Below are positions 58,199 through 64,000 of a stretch of 64,000 nucleotides of DNA, piece by piece. Made by a program: the position numbers and the translations under genes. Source of the stretch: Vibrio hyugaensis (lineage in GTDB: Bacteria; Pseudomonadota; Gammaproteobacteria; Enterobacterales; Vibrionaceae); assembly GCF_002906655.1 (NCBI RefSeq), contig NZ_CP025794.1:3038001-3102000 (forward strand), given 5' to 3'. Each line of letters begins with the position of its first letter. Position 1 is the stretch's first letter. A model generated the notes under the pieces. That model saw only the letters and a program-made list of their open reading frames with translations, was not told the origin of the DNA and searched no databases.

Positions 58199-58226
58199 AA
58201 AAGAGTCGCGTAGTGCGACTCTTTTT
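58199..58226 (+). terminator. Terminator after the DUF2066 gene
   Basis: AAAAGAGTCGC, loop GTAGT, GCGACTCTTTT, T run. On the minus strand it can also end the DUF2069 transcript. Confidence 0.9.
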
Positions 58227-58253
58227 ATTTTTTGATTTTGAAACTTCACGAGA

Positions 58254-58694
58254 CTACTTGTTGAATTTGGCTTTCTCTTCCTTTTCAACTTGAGAAAGGC
58301 GTTTCAATTTCAACCCTAGCTCTTTACCTCTCGCTCGTGCAAACAAGATGTTACCCAAGAAGCCCAGTGAGGTGAGTAGTAACTCGACAACGGCAAGCCA
58401 GCGTTCGCCATCATCGACGTATAAAATCGTCAAACCGTGTAAGAAGTAAAGCATCAGCACAAAGTTTGCCCACGCGTGGGTGTATGGCTTACCTGCTAAA
58501 ATTCCCGGTAATGGGAGCAGTAACGGAACACACCAAGCAATGGCTAATGTGGTACTACTCAGGTGTGGGTGAGGCGATAAGGCCAGTTGCCAAATGGCGA
58601 CCCAAGCCAGTAGCGCTAAATTGCCAAACAACGCCATATAACGATAGGTTTGAGTTTGCTTGCTGAGAGGTGGTTGGTCGATAGAGTCAGTCAT
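58254..58694 (-). CDS. DUF2069 family membrane protein
   Basis: 146 residues with four predicted membrane segments: LALLAWVAIWQLAL, LAIAWCVPLLLPLPGIL, HAWANFVLMLYFLHGLTIL and LAVVELLLTSLGFLGNILFA. The Gly-rich and Tyr-Val-Asp-Asp region (ILYVDDGERW) is usual for DUF2069. Function unknown. The true start is the ATG at 58694, not 58982; upstream sequence is the wrbA-like gene in another frame. It follows the flavoprotein gene by 20 bases. Confidence 0.82.
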   Translation of the reverse strand: MTDSIDQPPLSKQTQTYRYMALFGNLALLAWVAIWQLALSPHPHLSSTTLAIAWCVPLLLPLPGILAGKPYTHAWANFVLMLYFLHGLTILYVDDGERWLAVVELLLTSLGFLGNILFARARGKELGLKLKRLSQVEKEEKAKFNK

Positions 58695-58714
58695 CGATTT
58701 ACTTATCCTTGAGC

Positions 58715-59287
58715 TTACTGACTGCCTTTCAGCTTTTGTGCTGTCGCTGCCAGTCGTTTTCCTAATTGCTGTGCGAGACGAATCTCTTCTGCCGTAAGAC
58801 TTGGTTCTTGTCCTACACTGCTTGCGCCGTATGGTGTGCCACCTGATTGGGTGGTATGCAGTTCTGGCTCTGAATAGGGGATTCCCAACACCATCATGCC
58901 GTGATGCAGCAGTGGTGTCATCATGCTCTGTAACGTGGTTTCTTGGCCACCATGCATAGAAGATGATGAGGTAAACACACAAGCGGGTTTATCGATAAGG
59001 ACACCGTTTACCCACAAAGGTGTGGTTTGATCCCAAAAGTGTTTGAGTGGTGCGGCCATGTTGCCAAACCAAACTGGGCTGCCAAACGCAAGACCATCGC
59101 ACTTTTTCAACTCTTCTAGAGTAACAATTGGATCAGAAGGAGGCTGTGAGTGAGGTGACAATTCTTCAACTGTACGCAAAATCGCTTCACAATGAGGAGT
59201 CGACTCGACTCCCCTTGCTATCTGTCTTGCCAGCTGTTTTGTAGAGCCATGACGGCTGAAATACAAAATGAGAACCTGGCAATCCAT
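58715..59287 (-). CDS. WrbA-like NAD(P)H:quinone oxidoreductase (flavodoxin fold)
   Basis: 190 residues. VLILYFSRHGSTKQLARQIARGVE is the FMN phosphate-binding loop; GSPVWFGNMAAPLKHFWDQT and FTSSSSMHGGQETTLQSMM are the flavin-binding and active-site stretches of the WrbA family. It probably reduces quinones by two electrons. It starts immediately after the arsC-type stop codon. The family is shared by several paralogues, so wrbA itself is not claimed. Confidence 0.85.
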   Translation of the reverse strand: MDCQVLILYFSRHGSTKQLARQIARGVESTPHCEAILRTVEELSPHSQPPSDPIVTLEELKKCDGLAFGSPVWFGNMAAPLKHFWDQTTPLWVNGVLIDKPACVFTSSSSMHGGQETTLQSMMTPLLHHGMMVLGIPYSEPELHTTQSGGTPYGASSVGQEPSLTAEEIRLAQQLGKRLAATAQKLKGSQ

Positions 59288-59638
59288 TTATAGAATGTCC
59301 AATACTTGCTCTGGCGGGCGACCAATTTTTGCTTTGCCGTTTGCAACAACAACAGGGCGCTCAAAAAGCTTTGGATTTTTTTCCATTGCTTCGAACAGTT
59401 GCTCGTCTGTCACTGACGCTTCACCTAGAGCAAGCTCTTTGTAGATGTCTTCTTTAGTACGCATCATTTCGCGAACTGAAGAGAATCCAAGTTGAGCGTA
59501 AAGTGCTTTGAGTTGCTCCACGTTAAGCGGCGTATCTAAGTATTTAACCACTTCGGGTGTCACACCATTTTGCTCTAGTAGTTCCAGTGTTTGACGGCTC
59601 TTTGAGCAACGAGGGTTGTGATAAATCACGACTGACAT
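59288..59638 (-). CDS. arsC: ArsC-family arsenate reductase (glutaredoxin), YfgD-like
   Basis: 116 residues. MSVVIYHNPRCSKSRQTLELL places the catalytic Cys11; FERPVVVANGKAKIGRPPEQVLDIL is the ArsC C-terminal signature with the resolving arginine. It uses glutathione-type reductants, or could be a YfgD-type homologue with other substrates. I start it at 59638 (GGAG six bases before); the ATG at 59650 is less likely. It follows bepA closely and is part of the bepA-arsC-wrbA-DUF2069 strand, matching the E. coli yfgC-yfgD order. Confidence 0.88.
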   Translation of the reverse strand: MSVVIYHNPRCSKSRQTLELLEQNGVTPEVVKYLDTPLNVEQLKALYAQLGFSSVREMMRTKEDIYKELALGEASVTDEQLFEAMEKNPKLFERPVVVANGKAKIGRPPEQVLDIL

Positions 59639-59654
59639 GGTTTTCTCCATTTCG

Positions 59655-61109
59655 TTATTGTAATGCCATGAATCGATCTCTTTGGATCATTAACTGGTCG
59701 ATACGAGCGTCGTATCGTGCTTGTTTCAAGCTGCCCAGATCTGCAATTTTACTTGCTTCAGAATAATATTGAATGGCTTTATTCCATCCTGCTCGCAGCG
59801 CTAAAATTTCCGCGCGAGCGGCGAGTTCTTCGTCATTGCGACCCAGTGCGTGGTTACCTTTTGATAGAAGGTGCCAACCATTAGTGTCTTCTGGGTTATC
59901 GTGCGTGTAACGTTGAAGAATACGTACGGCTTCTTCATTCTTATTCGCTTCCAACAAAGCGTTGGCATAGTTGATGGTCAGCACTTTGTTTTGTGGATTG
60001 CGCTTTAAGGCTCGACTTAGCATATCTACGGCTTTTTGCGGCTGTTTCTGCTCGATGTACAGATCTGTCATGGCATCAAGATAAAATGGATTCGCTGGGT
60101 CTTGTTGAAGCAGTTTTTTCAACAACGGTTCAGCCTTATCGAGACGCTTATTATCTAAATGCACCAGCGCGCGACCGTAATCAAAAGACGGGACAATTTC
60201 TGGTGACGCTTTTTTCTGTGTTCGTTCAAACCACCCCATCGCTGCTTGTCCATCAATGCCTGCATAGCGGGCTACAATGCGAGCGCGTGTCAGGTGGTAA
60301 TCGATAGATGGTTGAATTCGCAATGGTGGATACGCTCTAGCACGTGCTCGGCTGTCGGTAATACGATCTTCTGGTAATGGGTGAGTCAAAAGCATTGGGG
60401 GTGGCTTACTTGCGTAACGGTATTCGTCCGCAAGACGACCAAAAAAACGAGGCATTGCTTGAGCTTCAAACCCAGCTTTTGCCAAGGTCGCAATACCAAA
60501 ACGGTCTGCTTCTTTCTCGTTGGAGCGAGTGTAGTTGATTTGGCTCTGCATATTACCAGCTGTTGCCGCCGTCACTGCTGCCATCCCCGCTTCTGGAGAG
60601 GCAATAGCAAGCAACAGCGCACCAGCTAGTGCCGCCATTGTTGCTGGCGAACGGCGCGCTTGTTCTTCCATGCTTCGTGCAAGGTGACGCTGTGTAACGT
60701 GGGCAATTTCGTGCGCTACAACAGAGGCAAGTTCACTTTCAGTACGAGCGTGCAAAAACAGACCCGAGTGCAGGGCAACGTAACCACCAAAGAAGGCAAA
60801 TGCATTGATGTTGCGGTCACGGATCATAAAGAAGTGGAACGGAGTTTTTACGTCATTCGCATTGGCAACCAAACGGTGTCCAAGTGTGTCAATGTATTCA
60901 TTGATGACGGGGTCGCTAACAATAGGACTGCTGGCTCTGAGCATACGCATGTAGGCGTCACCGTAAATCAACTCCTGATCTATCGTCAGAGTGCCTCCAG
61001 CTGCGGTGCCAATATCAGGGAGATCAAGGCTATTGGCGTAAATAGGCGTTGGTGTACTCAATGCAGCAGCAAGGCATAAACAAACTAGCGAGCGAGTGCG
61101 TTTTAACAT
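59655..61109 (-). CDS. bepA: Beta-barrel assembly-enhancing protease BepA (M48)
   Basis: 484 residues. A signal peptide (RSLVCLCLAAALSTPTPIYANS) precedes an M48 zinc protease with HEIAH at residues 133-137 and NEKEADRFG supplying the third ligand. Four tetratricopeptide-type repeats follow in the last 190 residues (for example NPFYLDAMTDLYIEQKQPQ). It degrades or rescues stalled outer-membrane barrel proteins such as LptD in the periplasm, acting with BamA. Gene order with arsC is as in E. coli. Confidence 0.95.
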   Translation of the reverse strand: MLKRTRSLVCLCLAAALSTPTPIYANSLDLPDIGTAAGGTLTIDQELIYGDAYMRMLRASSPIVSDPVINEYIDTLGHRLVANANDVKTPFHFFMIRDRNINAFAFFGGYVALHSGLFLHARTESELASVVAHEIAHVTQRHLARSMEEQARRSPATMAALAGALLLAIASPEAGMAAVTAATAGNMQSQINYTRSNEKEADRFGIATLAKAGFEAQAMPRFFGRLADEYRYASKPPPMLLTHPLPEDRITDSRARARAYPPLRIQPSIDYHLTRARIVARYAGIDGQAAMGWFERTQKKASPEIVPSFDYGRALVHLDNKRLDKAEPLLKKLLQQDPANPFYLDAMTDLYIEQKQPQKAVDMLSRALKRNPQNKVLTINYANALLEANKNEEAVRILQRYTHDNPEDTNGWHLLSKGNHALGRNDEELAARAEILALRAGWNKAIQYYSEASKIADLGSLKQARYDARIDQLMIQRDRFMALQ

Positions 61110-61369
61110 ACGGTTTAAAGATTCTCCAAAATACCGAGTCTGTGCTTGAGAGATGAATTCCTTTCAACGTCAGCACAGGCTTTATGGTCATCCGTGTCGG
61201 ATGAATATGCTAGCTATAAGACCGAAAATAAACGAATTGGTTTCGTCAATTGTCATACACATAACTTCAAATTGTTAATTTAGAAGTCTTTGTCGTCTAC
61301 GCTTAAATCACTAGCACCAGCTCAAAAAGCCGTTACAATACAACCCTATCATAGTTGCAGAGCAATACA

Positions 61370-61615
61370 ATGGAATCCATGTTACTTGATTTGCGTGATC
61401 AACGCTGCCCTATGGCACTGTTACTTGCTAAGCGTCACGCAGCTGAAGTGTTTCAAGGAGAAACATCGCAGTTTCAACAGCTTGTTATTCAAGTTGTAGA
61501 CAAGAGCTCTAAACAAGACATTGTGAAGTATTTGCAAAATCAAGGCTATACAGTGGATTGCGAATCCACGTCAGAACACTTCATTTTGACAGTCTTCAAT
61601 AAGGAATCATCATAA
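61370..61615 (+). CDS. TusA-like sulfurtransferase-family protein
   Basis: 81 residues. LLDLRDQRCPMALLLAKRHAAE contains the single CPM motif of the SirA/TusA family, and VDKSSKQDIVKYLQNQGYTVDCE fits the small alpha/beta fold. Family members carry a persulfide on the Cys; here the usual CPxP proline is replaced (CPMA), so activity is uncertain. Two starts, 61370 and 61379, are possible. It begins immediately before perM (two bases) so the two are co-transcribed. Confidence 0.75.
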   Translation: MESMLLDLRDQRCPMALLLAKRHAAEVFQGETSQFQQLVIQVVDKSSKQDIVKYLQNQGYTVDCESTSEHFILTVFNKESS

Positions 61616-61616
61616 G

Positions 61617-62687
61617 ATGCTTGAGATGGTAAGTCGTTGGTATAAGCGACGCTTTTCAGACCCACACGCCGTGAGCCTCGTAGCGATCTTGCTGTTCGGC
61701 TTTATCACCATTTATTTCTTCGGGCATTTGATTGCACCGTTGTTAGTTGCCATCGTTCTCGCATATTTACTCGAGTGGCCAGTGACGCAAATGTGTCGCT
61801 TGGGGATTCCACGTACTTTTTCTGTCATTACGGTGATTTTGATTTTCATTGGCTTGATGCTGATTGCGGTGTTTGGTTTAGTGCCAACCATCTGGACTCA
61901 GGTCGGCAACCTAATCAACGACATTCCGAACATGTATGCTGGTCTGCAAAAGTTCATTGCTACTTTACCACAGCGTTATCCAGAACTGGCGAACTTACAA
62001 ATCGTGGAAACCTTGGTAACCAATGCGAAAAACCAAGCAATAGGCTTAGGGGAAAGCGTGGTGAAAGGTTCGTTGGCGTCACTCGTCAGTTTGGCTACGT
62101 TAGCGGTTTATCTGATTCTTGTTCCTCTGTTGGTGTTCTTTCTACTGAAAGACAAAGAAGAAATGCTACGCATGGCAAGCGGTATTCTGCCTAAAAACCG
62201 TAAGTTGGCGAACAAAGTTTGGCATGAGATGAACGAGCAGATCTCGAATTACATTCGCGGTAAAGTGCTTGAAATTCTTATCGTTGGTGGTGTGAGCTAC
62301 GTAACCTTCGCGATTCTTGATTTACGTTACTCAGCGCTGCTTGCGGTTGCCGTGGGCTTATCCGTTCTGATCCCCTACATCGGCGCGGCAGCGGTGACAG
62401 TACCTGTGGCGATTGTTGGTTTGTTCCAATGGGGCTTATCGCCTCAGTTTTACTGGTTACTTGTTGCTTACGGTATTATTCAAGCACTAGATGGCAACGT
62501 ATTAGTACCAGTATTGTTTTCAGAGGCAGTCAACCTTCACCCAGTGGCTATCATTGTCGCAGTATTGGTGTTTGGTGGATTGTGGGGCTTCTGGGGCGTA
62601 TTCTTTGCTATTCCATTGGCGACGTTGGTGAAAGCAGTATGGAACGCGCTGCCAAGCTCGGAAGAAGCCGAACCGATACAAGAATAG
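61617..62687 (+). CDS. perM: AI-2E family transporter PerM
   Basis: 356 residues with about seven membrane segments arranged as in the PerM/UPF0118 family: LVAILLFGFITIYFFGHLIAPLLVAIVLAYLLEWPV at the front, IPYIGAAAVTVPVAIVGLFQWG and LSEAVNLHPVAIIVAVLVFGGLWGFWGVFFAIPLATL-like blocks near the end (in pieces). Reported roles include AI-2 or Na+/H+ transport; not assigned here. Located between the TusA-like gene and bcp, as in the gcvR-bcp-perM-bepA cluster of E. coli. Confidence 0.9.
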   Translation: MLEMVSRWYKRRFSDPHAVSLVAILLFGFITIYFFGHLIAPLLVAIVLAYLLEWPVTQMCRLGIPRTFSVITVILIFIGLMLIAVFGLVPTIWTQVGNLINDIPNMYAGLQKFIATLPQRYPELANLQIVETLVTNAKNQAIGLGESVVKGSLASLVSLATLAVYLILVPLLVFFLLKDKEEMLRMASGILPKNRKLANKVWHEMNEQISNYIRGKVLEILIVGGVSYVTFAILDLRYSALLAVAVGLSVLIPYIGAAAVTVPVAIVGLFQWGLSPQFYWLLVAYGIIQALDGNVLVPVLFSEAVNLHPVAIIVAVLVFGGLWGFWGVFFAIPLATLVKAVWNALPSSEEAEPIQE

Positions 62688-62701
62688 AAACCGATTTCAA
62701 T

Positions 62702-62729
62702 AAAAAGCCCAGCGATTGCTGGGCTTTTT
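62702..62729. terminator. Terminator between perM and bcp
   Basis: AAAAGCCCAGC, loop GATT, GCTGGGCTTTT with T run on the plus and A run (T on minus) before; serves both convergent genes. Confidence 0.93.
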
Positions 62730-62751
62730 GGTATTTGGATGAAAGCTAAGC

Positions 62752-63222
62752 TTACGCGTTTTCTTTCAAGTAGTTCACAACCACTTCGTGGTGATCTTTG
62801 GTTTTGAACTTGTTGAACACGTGCTCAATCACGCCTTCTTCGTTGATTAGGAAGCTGATGCGGTGAAGGCCATCGTACACTTTACCCATGAATTTCTTCT
62901 CACCCCAAACGCCGAATTGGTCTGCAACTGCATGGTCTTCGTCTGAAAGTAGCGTGAAGTTTAGCTCATCACGCTCGATGAATTTACCAAGGCGTTTTAC
63001 TGGGTCGATACTTACGCCTAAAACGACAACGTTGTGTTCATCTAGCGCTGCTTTTACATCACGCAGACCTTTTGCCTGGGTCGTACAACCCGGCGTCATC
63101 GCCTTAGGGTAGAAGTAAAACAGAACTTTTTTACCTTTAAAATCACCTAAAGAAACGGTGTTGCCATCTTGGTCGAGCAAAGAGAAGGCTGGCGCTGGCG
63201 AGCCTGCTGTCAGCGTATTCAT
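62752..63222 (-). CDS. bcp: Thiol peroxidase Bcp (peroxiredoxin Q)
   Basis: 156 residues. FYFYPKAMTPGCTTQAKGLRDV carries the peroxidatic Cys46. The second cysteine five residues later, used in E. coli Bcp (C-x4-C), is replaced by alanine-lysine here (QAKGL), so this looks like a one-Cys form that would depend on an external reductant. The rest (VGVSIDPVKRLGKFIERDELNFTLLSDE and WGEKKFMGKVYDGLHRISFLINEEG) is normal. gcvR lies upstream with 15 bases between. Confidence 0.95.
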   Translation of the reverse strand: MNTLTAGSPAPAFSLLDQDGNTVSLGDFKGKKVLFYFYPKAMTPGCTTQAKGLRDVKAALDEHNVVVLGVSIDPVKRLGKFIERDELNFTLLSDEDHAVADQFGVWGEKKFMGKVYDGLHRISFLINEEGVIEHVFNKFKTKDHHEVVVNYLKENA

Positions 63223-63237
63223 TATTATTTCCTTTAC

Positions 63238-63780
63238 TTATAGTGTGTTTTTAATGAAATTCAGAGAACCTTGTACGTTGAGCGTATGACAAAGTTCATC
63301 GAATTCTTCTTGCAGTTGCATCAGGTTACAGTCTGCACTCACTGATGCAGTGATTGCGATGTGGAATTGATCCGCATCGAGCTGAATTTTTGATTTACTG
63401 ATGGTTTGCGCACTAAGAGAATGTAGGCCAATCTGTTTATCAGCGAAGAACTGAGTGAATTTTTCAGTAAGACCGATGCGGTCCTCAGATTCAATAAACA
63501 CTTCCATGGTGTAGCTGTTGTCGAGCAACTCGTGCGCCGACGTTCGCTTCATGATGGTAATAAGGTCATGTTCTTGCCCAAGCAGTGGCAATTGTGTCTC
63601 AACACGGGTGACATTACTGGCATTCCCAGTAAGTAGCATAATGAGGGTAAATTCATTACCAAAGATAGCGATACGGCTATCGACAATGTTACAGCCAGCA
63701 AGAGTGACGAGCCTAACCACTTGGTTACATATGCCCGGACGATCCGTTCCAACCGCTGTAAGTACCAGATGTTGCTTCAT
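63238..63780 (-). CDS. gcvR: Glycine cleavage system transcriptional repressor (ACT-domain)
   Basis: 180 residues. Two ACT domains: HLVLTAVGTDRPGICNQVVRLVTLAGCNIVDSRIAIFGNEFTLIML and YTMEVFIESEDRIGLTEKFTQFFADKQIGLHSLSAQT (in pieces). It binds GcvA to prevent activation of the glycine cleavage operon. I use the ATG at 63780; an ORF extension to 63807 has little support. It lies upstream of bcp as in E. coli; dapA would be expected divergently beyond the right edge. Confidence 0.93.
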   Translation of the reverse strand: MKQHLVLTAVGTDRPGICNQVVRLVTLAGCNIVDSRIAIFGNEFTLIMLLTGNASNVTRVETQLPLLGQEHDLITIMKRTSAHELLDNSYTMEVFIESEDRIGLTEKFTQFFADKQIGLHSLSAQTISKSKIQLDADQFHIAITASVSADCNLMQLQEEFDELCHTLNVQGSLNFIKNTL

Positions 63781-64000
63781 AAATGAGCTTCTTGTCCTTT
63801 CTTTCAATAGAGAGATGTTAGCACAGATACAATAGAGAAATGTCGAGTCAGTTCTTTTTTTAAACTCATGGAAACGCTTTGTTGATTATGTGAACACTTT
63901 GGTTGTTGAGCACTCTATTAATTCACTCAGTGCTGACTTGAGCTTAAAGGTGAAAGAGTATATTCCGCGGCTAATTTAAGATGGCAAGCTTAGTTGGGTA
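63781..64000. other. Right-edge region without a supportable gene
   Basis: 220 bases. No ORF with a ribosome site and plausible length is seen. It should contain the gcvR promoter and possibly that of a divergent gene beyond the window. Confidence 0.6.

Noticed and set aside
58254..58982. 242-residue version of the DUF2069 gene
   Set aside because: The upstream 96 residues overlap the wrbA-like gene in another frame and look non-coding; the ATG at 58694 is better.

Overview
The window is a stretch of Vibrio chromosome, most likely from the Harveyi clade; the species cannot be fixed from this alone. Gene order closely follows several E. coli core blocks, and the protein sequences, Vibrio-type conserved hypotheticals (DUF3461, DUF3549, DUF3301, TIGR03503) and a CsrB-type sRNA fit Vibrio. 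Nearly everything is vertically inherited core genome. About 60 protein genes are described, one of them frameshifted. I see no tRNA, rRNA, CRISPR, transposase or prophage.

Layout. 1-1.6 kb: the 5' part of proS and trmO on the minus strand. 1.7-2.1 kb: a zinc-independent ribosomal protein pair (rpmE2-rpmJ2) behind a Zur box. 2.3-5.5 kb: an AbgT transporter, a frameshifted MipA/OmpV outer-membrane gene, a DUF188 gene and a small KfrA-like gene. 5.6-6.2 kb: a CsrB-family sRNA (26 GGA motifs) with a VarA/UvrY-type palindrome upstream. 6.4-9.9 kb: GNAT, DUF3301, DUF3549, YqcC, truC and DUF3461. 10-13.6 kb: glnD and map. 13.8-35 kb: the large translation, envelope and replication cluster rpsB-tsf-pyrH-frr-uppS-cdsA-dxr-rseP-bamA-skp-lpxD-fabZ-lpxA-lpxB-rnhB-dnaE-accA-tilS, punctuated by internal terminators. 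35-43.5 kb: a cytochrome c, glnB, a YafD-like hydrolase, a Yip1-like protein, mltD, gloB, a methyltransferase, rnhA, dnaQ and a TIGR03503 gene.

43.6-46.4 kb is the one clear accessory module. It is an AT-richer three-gene operon encoding a HigB-like toxin, a HigA antitoxin fused to an ImmA/IrrE metallopeptidase, and a Beta-family protein. Two near-identical 20-bp operators bracket its promoter, and it has its own terminator. It lies between dnaQ/TIGR03503 and fadE, the same interval that is variable in E. coli. This is my best candidate for an under-described, probably anti-phage, system.

46.4-47.9 kb: DUF1353, GNAT and a small charged protein. 48-52.3 kb: fadE (with a FadR-like operator), gmhA and yafJ. 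52.3-56.6 kb: purN, a 292-bp element with 29-bp terminal inverted repeats (MITE-like), purM, upp and uraA, with a near-perfect PurR box between purM and upp. 56.8-63.8 kb: DUF2066, DUF2069, a WrbA-like flavoprotein, an ArsC-family protein, bepA, a TusA-like protein, perM, bcp and gcvR. The last 220 bases hold no gene I can support.

Functionally, the 14-35 kb block joins ribosome biogenesis and recycling to isoprenoid, phospholipid and lipid A synthesis and outer-membrane assembly. Separate small blocks serve nitrogen sensing (glnD, glnB), purine and pyrimidine metabolism (purMN, upp-uraA), peptidoglycan turnover and beta-barrel quality control (mltD, bepA), and stress responses.
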